In this document: positions 34,194 through 45,486 of the stretch, piece after piece
Layout: each line of letters opens with the position of its first letter
Position numbering within the stretch: the first letter of the stretch is position 1
NCBI GenBank assembly: GCA_004835665.1
Contig: RBKR01000001.1
Span: forward strand, 2,108,001 to 2,172,000
DNA: 64,000 bases
Reading direction: 5' to 3'
Source of the DNA: Phoma sp. XZ068
Taxonomy: Eukaryota > Ascomycota > Dothideomycetes > Pleosporales > Didymellaceae
Notes under the pieces: generated by a model
Seen by the model: only the letters and a program-made list of their open reading frames with translations
Database searches by the model: none
Told to the model about the DNA's origin: nothing
Made by a program: the position numbers and the translations under genes

Positions 34194-34764
34194 GATGGTG
34201 GAGATGAAAATGGGGAGGGCGTTTGGACGTAGCGATTGCATAGGAGTGCATCTGGGTACTAAGGATAATGTCTGTATTTGTATATGGTATATACACCCAT
34301 CACACCACATGAGCATAATTCTGTCTACCCGTTCAATGGTGATATCGGCAATTGTACAAATCTTGCTTTAACGCTGACATACATAACAGATTGCATAAGC
34401 ATCTAAACAACGTTGCGGTTGGCTGACTATCCATTGTTCACGTGCAAAAACAAGAGTATGTTGGGCAGTGTTGCATCGCAGTTGCGGCCGACCAAAGCGC
34501 AGGCCTTCCCAAACACATCACATACATCACTTGCGCTTAGCAGCTGGAACGTGGCACGTCACAGCAGCAGCACAGCTCACAGCCTGACACGCTGGTCAAG
34601 GTATTTAGAAGGGCATCAAGTTCGTACGTAGAGCGAGTACCTGTGGAACAACAGTTTTAATCAAGCTAAAACGGGTTAGCAAAGTGGGGCCTGCATACTC
34701 AGCCTTGTGTCAACATCACCCTTCAGCCTGTTCTAGCAACCATGCGCATTGGCAATCACACACA
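34194..34764. other. Intergenic, no gene seen
   Basis: Spacer between two same-strand genes. The frame at 34413-34631 lacks features. Confidence 0.5.
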
Positions 34765-36468
34765 ATGATCAGTCCGGCCAAACTTCAAAGGTTCGAACAA
34801 GCGGCCACGCTTGCGGGTTGGCGCGACGCAGATGCCATGGACACAGAGGCTCGGAGCAACATAGCCAGAACAGACTCAGCTCACACCACCTTGAACAACG
34901 ACCTCAACAATTATCGCTGCCTCGATCTCCCTGATGAACCAGGTGCATCTGTTCCAAGCCAGTCGATAGATGACGAGCCCAAAGAAACAGTGCCTTCAGC
35001 CCAGGCATCATGTACTAGCTCTTCTAAAATTGTTCAGTCTGACGGCCTAGAATTCGTAACGAACCCTAAGAAGTTCTTCAAGAAAGGCAGAGTATTTGCG
35101 ACGCACTGGTCAGAACCAAGAGGCATCACAAAAGCTGAAAGGGGGACGAATACATTGGCTGAGGAAGCGTTCACCGAAATGGTCCGGTTTGTGGTATTGA
35201 AGCCCAAAGCCACACATTCTATTTGCCTCCGCATCAGTACATATTCTGGCCAAGCAACCACAAAATCTGGAATCGTAGTCGCTGATCACGCTGCGGTTCT
35301 GTCAGTTGGTGACACGTTTCTAGAACACCCAGAGGGCGAGCCTGGGTTAACGAAAGATCCCATTTACATCAAGGTGGAAACCCCAGAAGAAAGGATTGAC
35401 TCTAATTCACGAATCAACTTCGGAAAGCCATATACTGTTGAGCACAACTTGAGGATCCGCAATATCGGCAGAGTGGTTGGAGACTCTCTGACAAAATTGG
35501 ATGACTATTTCGCTGAAAGCATGGGGATAACAAGATCATCACAAGAGCAATCAGACCGCCGTGACGGCTCCGAGCTGCGGACGGATACCGCCAGCACACA
35601 ACGTGATGCGGAGATCCAAGCATCGAAGTTTATCATACATAGCTCCAGCGACCACATGTCATCCAGATCCGACTGGAACTGGAGCCCTGCTCATAATGAT
35701 TATTATCATTGCACTTATGGAAAGAACGGCGAACCCGTGATCCATTGGGCGCGTGATCCAGTCCAGGCGCCGCACACATTTGCGAACAGCGGAACAGAAG
35801 AGGAAACTTCCAAAGCGGTCAGAACACAAGTCCAAGACCGGGTTCCAGCGCCATCAGCCCCGCAAGAGGTCCGGCTTCGTCAGCCGAACTTTATAGCTGG
35901 TAACCCAGGCGACGGATGGTACGATAGCCTTGATTCGTCATATCGTATGCGCACTGGGGAACAAGCAAGGCAATTCTTTAAAATAGGCCGGGTATTCGCT
36001 ATGCTTTACACGGAAGCCGCAGGGGTCTCATCAAGGCGCAACACAGACAATGACGACGCATTCACTGTAGTCCGCTATGGCGAGCGTGTTTTTACGCAGA
36101 TCCGTCGCTTCGTTGTTGTTTCGGTGCGTAGAAACTTCGTCCAGGCTTGTGCTATATCTACCTATGCAAATCAAGGAACCCTGAAACTTGGATGTGATCC
36201 AAGTGAGCACGCTGTTCTCTACAATACTGGGATGAATGCGCAGGCTTGTTACCTTGAAGGCGAGCGGGAAAGAGGATTATACAAAGAACCTATCCAGGTT
36301 TATCCAGCTGATTCCAGCGCTTTTTTAAGAAGAGAGTCTCGTATACGCTTTGGTAAAGTGTATTCCATCGAGTGGAATGTAAAGGTCAAGGACATAGGCA
36401 TAGTAGTAGACTCAGATTTAGCTACGCTGATCGCGCACTATAAGGAGGAGGGGCAAAGATGGGACTGA
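34765..36468 (+). CDS. Tandem DUF6590-type protein
   Basis: Protein of 567 aa with two copies of a fungal domain I recognise as DUF6590-like. Copy 1 (about residues 105-250) starts KKFFKKGRVFATHWSEP, contains VRFVVLKPKATHSICLRIST and ends INFGKPYTVEHNLRIRNIGRV. Copy 2 (about 405-565) starts RQFFKIGRVFAMLYTEA, contains IRRFVVVSVRRNFVQACAIS and ends IRFGKVYSIEWNVKVKDIGIV. The copies share GRVF, RRFVV, ISTY, DHAAVL/EHAVLY, LE..GE.GL.K.PI, IRFGK.Y and a final NIGRV-like strand. The linker is Ser/Thr/Asp-rich. No signal peptide. ATG 34765 is the first in frame. Function is unknown; the domain often occurs in fungal accessory genes. Confidence 0.83.
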   Translation: MISPAKLQRFEQAATLAGWRDADAMDTEARSNIARTDSAHTTLNNDLNNYRCLDLPDEPGASVPSQSIDDEPKETVPSAQASCTSSSKIVQSDGLEFVTNPKKFFKKGRVFATHWSEPRGITKAERGTNTLAEEAFTEMVRFVVLKPKATHSICLRISTYSGQATTKSGIVVADHAAVLSVGDTFLEHPEGEPGLTKDPIYIKVETPEERIDSNSRINFGKPYTVEHNLRIRNIGRVVGDSLTKLDDYFAESMGITRSSQEQSDRRDGSELRTDTASTQRDAEIQASKFIIHSSSDHMSSRSDWNWSPAHNDYYHCTYGKNGEPVIHWARDPVQAPHTFANSGTEEETSKAVRTQVQDRVPAPSAPQEVRLRQPNFIAGNPGDGWYDSLDSSYRMRTGEQARQFFKIGRVFAMLYTEAAGVSSRRNTDNDDAFTVVRYGERVFTQIRRFVVVSVRRNFVQACAISTYANQGTLKLGCDPSEHAVLYNTGMNAQACYLEGERERGLYKEPIQVYPADSSAFLRRESRIRFGKVYSIEWNVKVKDIGIVVDSDLATLIAHYKEEGQRWD

Positions 36469-36937
36469 ATTTGCACCGAAGAGCAAGCATGTTATCTTTC
36501 GCACAAAGCGTGCTCACACCTTGATATATCTCACTTGATTTGGCCGTAGTTGATGTCTAGTTAAAGGCATTGGCGACTTTTACGATACTGTCTCCGCGAA
36601 AAGACATTCTTGGGTGAACCTGGATCTGGTCGTATCAGAACGACGCAAGCATCATGTCCATCTTCTTAGGGCAACTTGCTCTAGCGCCCATTCAAACGCT
36701 GCACGCCAAGAGAGAATTCAGCCTTGGAACAAAAGCCACATGCAGTCCTTTCGTAGCTGTAACGAATCGACGCTTGAGTCAGGGACTGCTGAACGGTGCC
36801 CCGCTCTGCATTCATCAGACCAGTGGTAAGCCTATTGCCTTTTGGCTGTACAGATATATCGCCTGCCTCCCCACTTTTTGTAGCATCCCACACATCCTTT
36901 GGCGATTCTTGTCGAGGCCACAACGTCGATAGCCCAC
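36469..36937. other. Intergenic, no gene seen
   Basis: Spacer upstream of the TPR gene. Frames here (36614-36829, 36654-36932) lack motifs. Confidence 0.45.
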
Positions 36938-38932
36938 ATGGCGGAGCTCGCCGTTCTAGGAGCTGTAGCAGCTGGTGCACAACTTACCCATTATATATGT
37001 CAAGGTAGTGCGGCCGCTCCAGCCTTGTCCTCTCGGATCCGGCACCACTCGGCTTATATCCGAGACTGGACAGGAGAGTTGGGTAGAATAACCCGGCTGC
37101 TTGACGAAGCTGAACCAAAATTACCAAAGAATAGCACAACAATCATCGAACAGGTCAACGCGTGCCGTGAGCAGTTGTCGAAATTGAACCTGCTTTTAGG
37201 ACGTTTCGTGGCTATTCCAGGATCACCAGTGAGATCAACAACGCTCAGAGAATTTGACCTTGTCCTCCGGAAAAGAGCAGCAATTGAAAGATCGTTTTCG
37301 TCGTTGAGGGATTCCATTCGTATGTTATGTGATGCTGTTTCTCTGCTGTAAGTTGCCCAACAAGCGGACAGTGGGTAATAATGCTGATGAAAAGTCAGAA
37401 CCGCCACCTCTCAAACATCTTTTCAACAACCCGTTGTGCCCATCAAGTCAATTTCAACAATCACAAACGCCCAGCGAAAGCTGTTCGCTCGTGACGCCCT
37501 AGCCTTGCTGTCTCAATTCCACTTCGCGGCCATTCCAATCGCGGTACTCTTGGCCATTGTTGATGAAAGCTATCTGGATGAAGTTCTCGTGGATTTGCAA
37601 TCCAAAACACTCATAACAGTCACTTTGTCTGTTAAAACGCTGAACCTCAATGAAACTCGGTGGCAAAGGGAACGGTCAAAATCCAACAGTACTACCAATC
37701 ATTCACGGTACCTTTCCTTAGCTGTAGGGACTCTAAACAACATCTTCCCTAATAGCTTTCCGCATCCCAGATCCTTGAACCAAAGTCTCGGTCTCGAACG
37801 CCACGTAGCCTCTGTGCTGCACAGCGTTATGTGTAGTACGTCTACACTCGAAGACATTGAGGACACCATTAACCTGGCCCTTCGTTACAGTATGCATATC
37901 ATCCTTTCTCCAGGCGGAGGACCTAAGCTGGCTGCCAAATTCATCGACAGGTACTTCGACTGGAGCCGTGATGGGCTACCTAGAAATTCCAAGGAGTACA
38001 TTGCCTTGGCGAGCAAGCAAAGTGTGCTCGAGCTTCTTTGCGGCTCGTCGAACGTGGCGTATAGGCTGAGCTTATCTGTTGTCCGAAGGTGCATCGAAGT
38101 GTATGGGTCGACCACGCTGGAGACTTCTCACAGTTTCGGGAATCTTGCTCACGTTTGCCACATGCTTAGACAAGACACAAAGGCGCTGAAGTATCGTCGG
38201 AAGGCACTTGCCATCAGACAACAGCTGCACAGCGAAGGTTTCTCGGACAGCTTCGTTAGCGTGAGCCATTTTGGCGTTGGGTTGCAGCCACCTGGCTATT
38301 ACTCCGCTGCGTGTCCTCCCAAGCAAGCACTGACAGGCTGGATCAACATGCTTGAGCCTGATACTTTGGAGCTGCTCGTAGCACGTAGTAACATGGCAAT
38401 AATGGTATGCTACCAAGGCCATTTAGATGAAGCAGAAGCAATACACCAATATGTGTACACGGAGCGACGCCGTATCCTTGGCGCTATGCATCAAGAAACA
38501 CTAAAGAGCCGCGCAAATCTCGCTGGTGTTATGAGCAGGAGGGGTGATCATGTCGGAGCGGAGGCTGGATATCGGACTGTCTTGAGGAAGTTCCAGCACT
38601 GCCTTGGGCGGTCACATCCAGATGTGCTCAAGACGCGTACCAATCTTGCAAGAGTCTTGTTCGACCAGCTAAGATACAAGGACTCCGACACTGCTCTGGT
38701 GGAAGCCTTGCCACTGCTTACAGCCAAATTTGGTCCAAGGCATAGGGATGTCCTTGAAGTGCACGAGTTTCGTACAACGCTCTTGCATCACCAACAGGAC
38801 TTTGCCGCTGCCAGGTCAATCGCTTCGGATTTGTTCGAAGCACGGTTGTCCGAGCTTGGCATCAGTCATAGCGATACACAGCGAACTCTGCATTATCTCC
38901 AAGGTCTCCAGAGAGACTTTCCAGATGGCTAA
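36938..38932 (+). CDS. NLR-like TPR protein lacking an NB-ARC domain
   Basis: Protein of about 647 aa from exons 36938-37347 and 37399-38932 (51-nt intron, in phase). The N-terminus MAELAVLGAVAAGAQLTHYI, followed by helices, resembles the N-terminal signalling domains of fungal NLR/STAND proteins. Next comes a segment like the winged-helix part of NB-ARC proteins (RDALALLSQFHFAAIPIAVL..VDLQSKTLITVTLS). The C-terminal half is kinesin-light-chain-type TPR: ETSHSFGNLAHVCHML, LELLVARSNMAIMVCY, ETLKSRANLAGVMSRRGDH, DVLKTRTNLARVLFDQ. No P-loop or kinase-2 motif lies between the first two parts, where NB-ARC would be expected. It could be a truncated NLR descendant or an adaptor. Exact N-terminal domain name is uncertain. 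Confidence 0.78.
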
Positions 38933-39996
38933 GGTGGGAGGTAGCCTTCTAGCCTACTTCCGTTCATATGGTGACTGTAGTGCGTTAGGTTTTCCCTGCC
39001 TCCTAACCTCTGAATGACCTACTGTTACATCATTAAGTTCGGGTTTTCATTTGGTTACCTAGGTATTGAGTGATACGGAACAACCGGACATGCGGACATT
39101 CAGAGAGTACACTATCAGAGCAGTCGAGCGAGGTCCAATTCTTCCGCCCGCAGCAGATATAATATCAGTCGCTGTCAGATCGATGACTAGCAAAGTACAG
39201 GACAGCAACGCGATTATTTCTTGACAGGAATCGAGTTCGATGACATGCCGATAAGCACCAGTTCTAGAACCCTTCCATTAACTCAACGACGCTCTAGTGA
39301 TTGAACACGTATTTCTACTCAACAAGAAGGTTCTTCTAGAGTGCAATATAATCCTGTTCTTCGAGGGCAGAGCCTTCAGAACATTTGAACACCCGTCGTG
39401 CGCTGGCTACGTCTGAGTGATGGACTATACGTTATCCTACACGAAACTCGTGTTGACACGACGTATGAAGTCTTATATAAGAGAAGGCTTGAACAAAAGA
39501 TCCATCAGCTATCGTAACGATGCCAGTGCAACTGAAGTTCTTGCTATGAACATTTCTCCCCTATACTGGAGAAGCGGACCATCGAAATCTACTCGAAATG
39601 CAATCAAAGCTACTTTAAACATCATGACTTATCAGGTCACTCCGCGACTGGACTCCTAATCAAAGCCAAAAGCTGTTCACATAGCATAGTAGCTGACCTT
39701 GATTATGTTAGATTAAATCTACAGGAGGGCTATTGTATAGGTTTATGTTTTCTTTAGGTTACAACTTAACTCATTACTCTATTTAATTTTCCTACTAAGC
39801 ATTGTATCTATTCAGTCTTGATATGGTCAAAACGAAATTACTCTATTACATCTCCAGCCACCGTCTACCTAACCAGCACCCAAGTGAGGTATGTACTGGC
39901 TCCATTCTAGAACCTGATACACCTCAGGTGGTAATTGTGAGATGTTAATTAAGGACTCCACGAGGAGATACACTCGTGCGGCTAAGTCGACAAGAG
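38933..39996. other. AT-rich intergenic stretch
   Basis: No gene recognised. A short frame at 39417-39659 has no features. At 40002-40018, just beyond, is a run of eleven C, T and five C at the decayed gene's 3-prime end. Confidence 0.45.
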
Positions 39997-41776
39997 TTAA
40001 GCCCCCCCCCCCTCCCCCACACCATAGACAGTAATCCTCCGTTGTACCATGTCAGACGAGGGAATACAGCGAGCGACTTTCCAAAGGAGCCCGTAAGGTG
40101 CTAAAGCGAGATTAGCCCAGGTCATATGCTCGAGATACGCATACAGATAAGAGCTTAATATGAGGATGATGACCATGACAGCAGGGGCCGCTATAATGAA
40201 GCAAGACACACGCCACATCCAGAGCTGGGTGAGCGTGGCGAATGGTCCGTCCCATGCAATTAGGTGTACAAGCCCGTAGATACTTCCAGCGTACAACAGT
40301 GTTATCGAAAATAAGGTGTCCGCGCTTAAGATGCGTGTGAGGGCAGTGGAGCCGTTGAAGCTACTTAGCGCAGAGTCCTCCAAACCCTTGAAATCGGATA
40401 TATGGGATAACACCATTCCTGGCCGGGTTGATCGCGCCCAATAGCGGGACCAATCGAATTTCCAGTTGCTTTTAGGCGCCAGCATCGATGCGGAACAGGT
40501 TTGCCAGACGAAGGCATTCTAACGTCGCTGGATCCAATGTCAGACACTGGTCGCACTCGTATTTTTGAGATATGTCCAGGATATGGTAAAATCCGTTGAC
40601 AGTCTGACCGGGGTATAACTTCAGAGAAGCTGAACATGTATGCTCGGCTTGTACGTCTGTTTGAGTTCTACAATCCTCGTATCGGGGGAGATTTAGTACG
40701 TCAAACCTATCATAAGCCACAATAGGGGCATTGCCACACACTCTCTGTACGTGTAAAGGTCTTTACTGTATACCGGGAATCTTTTCTTCGTCTTTCTCGA
40801 CGTGGACTCAAGTTGCCTGTGAGCTCCCAGCTTGCTGCTCATGATCATCCAAGCACACACCTTACGAGTCTGTTCTGTATTCGTCTTGATGAGTTCAGGT
40901 TCTCCAATGTCTAGGGGTTTGTGCCACCAAGCAAGGTAGACAGCCAAACAGCATAGGGCATGAAGAAAAGTGTTTCATCTCCAGTAAGCTGATCGGAGCT
41001 GAAGTGGAAGCACGCCCAACGACCTGTCCGATGAACCAACAAGCCTGCAAGCATACCATGGCCTTCGCCAGCCAATTAACCTTGCTTTCATCCTTTATGG
41101 CACGGTCCGATAAATCAGGGATAATCATCGGCTCAAATTCAGCCAGTTTCCATAACGCGCGTGGTGTTAGTGTTAGCCGGGTCTGCGAGGCTGGCAGGAA
41201 ATTCGTCAGGAAATCATCTGCGTCGAATGCAAATCCACCCATGAGGGCGAAGTGACTGAGAGTACGAGTCCAGAGATTCTTCATCTAGTCAATTGTGTGG
41301 TCCGCTGTGACGAAATCATCGCCAGCAGTGTCAAGCTCCGCGATGTGTTCCATGTTTGTTGGAGTGGGAAACCTTGACCATCTGCCCAGCCTCGGATTGG
41401 AAATCTCTGGAGGGATCAGGTTCCCTATAAGATTCATTATATCGCCCTCCAGATTCCTTGCCCAAAGCCACTGCCGGAAAGCGACGAATGCCACCTAGTT
41501 CCAGGATTAGATACGTGTCACTCGATCCATCAAAGTTGCACTCACTAATTCAGGAGCGCAAAGCCCAATCAGAACTCCAAAAACTCTTAAGCACCACTGT
41601 CTTTGATACCACTTGGTGATTTTATGAACAGGAATGATCAAGTGTAAAGAGGTGTAAACGCACAAAAGTAGTGTAATAATACACGCCGAGAGAATTCCGA
41701 ATGTACTACGTTCGTTGGGGACCACTTTCCAATGTGCTGTGGAGTTTACAGGTTGAGTACCAAAAGGTTTCCACAT
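39997..41776 (-). pseudogene. Decayed fungal multi-pass membrane protein gene
   Basis: Relic of a fungal integral-membrane family recognised by its order of blocks: CVYTSLHLIIPVHK, CAPELV, AFVAFRQWLWARNL, LSHFALMGGFAFD, KAMVCLQACWFIGQVVGR, LAVYLAWWHKPLDI and IYGLVHLIAWDGPFATL. A normal intron joins 41776 down through PEL to VAF (acceptor AACTAG before 41494). The frame is then broken. An in-frame TAG lies at 41285-41287 just before WTRTLSHFALMGGF. One extra A (forward T run 40973-40975) shifts the frame between SLLEM and NTFLHALCCLAVYLAWWHK. Further frame changes occur near 40693-40741 and 40472-40485. No intron of normal size repairs these. Sequencing error could explain one, not all. Function of the intact family is unknown to me. 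Confidence 0.72.
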
Positions 41777-43809
41777 GTTTGCGGTCTGGGGATCATAGCC
41801 GAATTAGACTTCAAGGGAGGGCTACGTTAATATACTTGCGAGATTACTACGGCCCTAAATCGGCCTCGGGGCGAGCTGGATATCCCAACGTGACACTATT
41901 AAAGACAAACCACCAGCAACGCAATATGACCGTACAATGTCCAAGCAGGGTACGATTCATCGCTGCCTAGTAATTTGGGTCGACGCAACCGTGCACAAGT
42001 TCCTTTCCACGACGAGAGCAAGCAGGCTTTCCAGCCTCCGCAGTCAGATACGTGGATCGAAGGAATTTGTTACTTTTATTACCTTTCCATATAGATCTCA
42101 ATTTGGAGCTTAAGCAGAATTTACAGCCATTTGTGACGCCTCTCACTTCACATATAAAGTTACGGACGACTTTGACCGCGTAAATATATTTCCTGACTGC
42201 CAGCGGGTGCTTCAAACCCCCAGGACAGGACCGGGGCCTCCTTTTCTGACGATAAAGGAACTGTTAGGTAGTATGTTGGCATTTTTGAACCGCATGTACG
42301 ACCTTGGGATCGCGCTGGAACTTCAATGAGTGCCTTCTTGTTCTAGAGTTGAAGGAAACGAGCGAGTGGACGAGTCCGCCAAATGCTTCCGGCGATCTGG
42401 GCAGTCCGTCCTCGCACAAGAGTCGACCTTCGCATCTCAAGAAATATCGCTGTCGCTGCTTCACTGTAATTGCTTCAACAGGGTCTGGTTCGAAAATTTT
42501 ATCTAACTATCGCACGGAACAGAGGGCAATGACAACAACAAGATTGAGAGGGGAAGTCGTACTAAAATCAAAAACTGGATTAATTGAGTCTCTCCCCCGC
42601 CATGCAGAAGCCTACCTTGGCAATAGTGTCCTTGCGTGTACAGAATAAACAAATGCGTGCAACTGTATCCCCAACGCAGTACCTCAACAAACAGTAGGTC
42701 GGACGAGGGAACAAGTCTCATCATGGTATTGTCATATGTGATATTCCGAAGCACTGTAACATATGTGTGGGATGTCCCGGTCTTACAGCTGCCACGCCGG
42801 CTCCTGCCCGTCTGATAGCTTAGGACAACTCGTGAGGGCTCTAAGTGCCGAGTACGTAGCCGAAAATAATCAAAAATGATATAATAGAGCTGTTACTAAG
42901 ATGTGAATAAAGGATGGGTGCCGCGAGTTTACAAAATTCTTCATGATAGAGGCAAGAGCTTCCCGTATGGCTACGTAGGACTACAGATAGTTCAGTGTGA
43001 TCAATGCCACCATGAGTACCAAATGAACTACCAATATATTGTTTTGTTATTATAGTTGATGCGCAACGATAGGCTTCCAAGCGGTGGGGGACCTACAGGA
43101 TTGGTACATATCTACACCGGTCAGTCCGGCTCGTTACGCCGCGGAAACGCGCAGTGCCTCAAGACAAATGGTCGGGTACATGTACACACATATGCAGCAA
43201 ATCGGAACCTAGGGTCATCAGCGTAGCAATCAACGCAGTATATGCAATTATTTGTGCTTTCGGAATTTGGCGAGTACGACATAACCGGATTTTGTTGTCG
43301 TGCAGGACTGCGAAGCCTCCAACCTGTAAACCTCATATAGTATTACACCCCAGCACTTCAATATCAACTGTGGACCTCAGCAGAGCTATATTTTTGTTCA
43401 TTCTGTACCCACATTTTCCACGATTCTCCACTCTATACCCCAATCCTGGATGCATAAGCAATAGGTTCACTGCAGACAGCCTGCAGGTTGATTTTTCTGC
43501 AAACTGCACTACACTAATGGCTTCTAACCGCATCGTGAGCCTTGGTTCTGTGTGAGCGGATGCTCACATTGTGGCGCTGCAGTACGACCTGCTGTGAATG
43601 CGGGGTCGACCAGTTGGCTCGCACACGGAGTATCTGTGATATGGGAATGTGTAGTAACCAAAAGCACGAAGCCAAGCGTGCAATAACGCTTTGCGACCAT
43701 TAAAATCAGCATAAAACCTTCAGTTTCCCTCGAAAGCAGACGTAAACCAACATCAACTTTTTTTTATAACACCAAAACAAAGTCTCCCTCCACTTTTCAA
43801 TCGACCATT
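41777..43809. other. Gene-poor AT-rich stretch of about 2 kb
   Basis: Short frames only (42304-42648 +, 43154-43555 +, 42264-42464 -), none with a recognised domain. No terminal inverted repeats or transposase motif found by eye. With the pseudogene it forms a degenerate island of about 5 kb. Confidence 0.45.
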
Positions 43810-44446
43810 ATGTCTGACTACACCGGCCCCGGTATCTATGAGATCCTCCCAAAGCATGCTCAAGAGATGAGCTTGAACGTCTGGGGTGGAGCCAATACCC
43901 CCGGCACCCCTTTGAAGCTATAGTGGGTCCTGATATCCGTTACAAATTTCACAAGGAATTGAAAAGGTACTAACCAACTACCATCAGCCCACGAAGCACG
44001 ACCGCAAACACCCACTTCGCCATTGTAGCAGCTGGTGGCACCCAAGGTAAACCCGAGAGAGGCAATCGAGAGTACCACATCATCGCAGTGAACTCGGGAC
44101 TCTATGTGGCAGCCAACGGTACGCTGAAAAATTACACTCCCTTCTTCTTTGATAGGCTGAGCTAAATGCCATTCACAATAGACGCTATGCAAGTCACGAC
44201 CGAGCTTCGCTCGCCCTTGGATGCAAGCATCCGTTGGAAGCTCGTGCCTGCTGGAAATGGAGCCTACTAGTGTGTATTGATACTGTTTCTAGCAGAGAGA
44301 TACTAATCGCTGGACGTAGCATCAATAGTGTTCGTTCCGACAAGCAACTCAATATTCGTGGTAGTGGAAAGGACACTGGCACGGAAGTTATTACCTATGG
44401 GTTTGCCGAGACTGCGAACGCCCAATTCTTGCTCAAGGTCGTCTAG
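43810..44446 (+). CDS. Small beta-trefoil (ricin-B-like) lectin-type protein
   Basis: Protein of 152 aa from four exons: 43810-43922, 43988-44118, 44182-44269 and 44320-44446, all in phase. The last intron is 50 nt with donor GTGTGT and a strong ATACTAATC branch; it removes an apparent stop. The protein opens MSDYTGPGIYEILPKHAQEM and shows three repeated strand sets (SLNVWGGANTPGTPLKLY; GLYVAANDAMQVTTEL; AYYINSVRSDKQLNIRGSG), each starting I/L-Y and ending near a TANxxF or IRWKLVP pattern, as in beta-trefoil lectins. There is no signal peptide, which fits cytosolic fungal defence-type lectins. Sugar specificity cannot be told. Fold call is moderate; gene structure is good. Confidence 0.75.
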
Positions 44447-44857
44447 TTGTTGGGGGAGCCTGGCCAGAGGGAGGGAGACACGAGCCGTCATGTGGGATGG
44501 TTGTGTGGAATATGCCTCTAAGGAGTATTGGTGATTCCGTCGGTTCGGAAGATGGATGTGTTGTGTTCGTTAGAACAAGCCGCTCTTTTGCATCACGTTA
44601 CGGTATGGAACCAGAATATTACTTAGTCGATGATTGGGTCGTCCAGAAATCGTCAACGCCACGATCAAGATACCAACGAATCAAGGTGGTCACCATGCAC
44701 GTTTTACACCGCTCACTCTGTTAAAAAGAACGTGATCTTACTTGCGGTACTACTTGTCCACCAAAACAATGAAAAAAAAAATGTAAATAAATGCAATTTC
44801 TGTGCTCGTATACATCCCGTGGACCCAAATGAGCGCTCTCTATTCAAGCATGGCACA
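44447..44857. other. Convergent intergenic spacer
   Basis: 3-prime flanks of the lectin gene (+) and the hydrophobic secreted protein gene (-). No further gene seen. Confidence 0.5.
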
Positions 44858-45486
44858 CTACAACCCAGACACACCAAGAGCCAACGCCGTCAGCACCGAG
44901 TCCAACAGTGCAATGACGCCAATTAGAACCACATTCAGTGCCAGCTCAACCGCGAGGATGAGTGCTGACAAGGCACCCGTCAATGGATTCAAAAAAATCA
45001 AAAGCCCAGCAAGTCCCAATATGGCCACCGCTGCGGTAACAGTAGCAAAGATCTCAAGAATAATGAGTGCAAGTAGGGCACCCACCGCAACAAGTTGACG
45101 CTTCTCCTTGGGTTGAGATTCAAATTCGAACGTGGTGTCTACGAAGCGCTTGGTCGAATCGGAGTCAGAATGCGGGAGCGCCTTGATATCGTTTGTAGTT
45201 GCTACAACCGCGGCTGTGATGAGGTTGATCTGGGCACCAACTTCGGCTATCGCAGCCATCTTTTCGAGAAGAGGCGAGGAGGGGAAGAGAGGAGCAAGAG
45301 TAGCATCTACAAACGTTAGTGGTAAACTTTCAGACGAACATGACACGTACTAATGGCTCCGGTGTAGATCTGAACGGTGGCGTAGAGGTCAGTGAGGAGA
45401 GCGACAGCGTCCGCACGTTTCGAAAGAACTGGACTGGCAACGGAGAGACCACCAAGGGCAAGAACGGAAAGATGAGAGAAACGCAT
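44858..45486 (-). CDS. Small secreted or membrane-associated hydrophobic protein
   Basis: Protein of 194 aa from exons 45351-45486 and 44858-45306 (44-nt intron, donor GTACGT, phase 1). It begins with a signal peptide MRFSHLSVLALGGLSVASPV and a dibasic LSKR that could be a Kex2-type cut. The middle is amphipathic (VALLTDLYATVQIYTGAI..INLITAAVVATTNDI). After a charged ESQPKEKRQ turn, the C-terminal half is strongly hydrophobic: three segments such as LLALIILEIFATVTAAVAIL and VELALNVVLIGVIALLDSVL, ending GVSGL. No Cys-rich effector pattern. I cannot name a family. It converges with the lectin gene. Confidence 0.72.

Noticed and set aside
40002..40018. Run of eleven C, T, five C
   Set aside because: Simple homopolymer at the 3-prime end of the decayed membrane gene; possible slippage site only.
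44261..44325. Apparent nonsense and frameshift in the lectin gene
   Set aside because: A 50-nt intron (44270-44319) with a good donor, branch and acceptor removes it and restores the frame.
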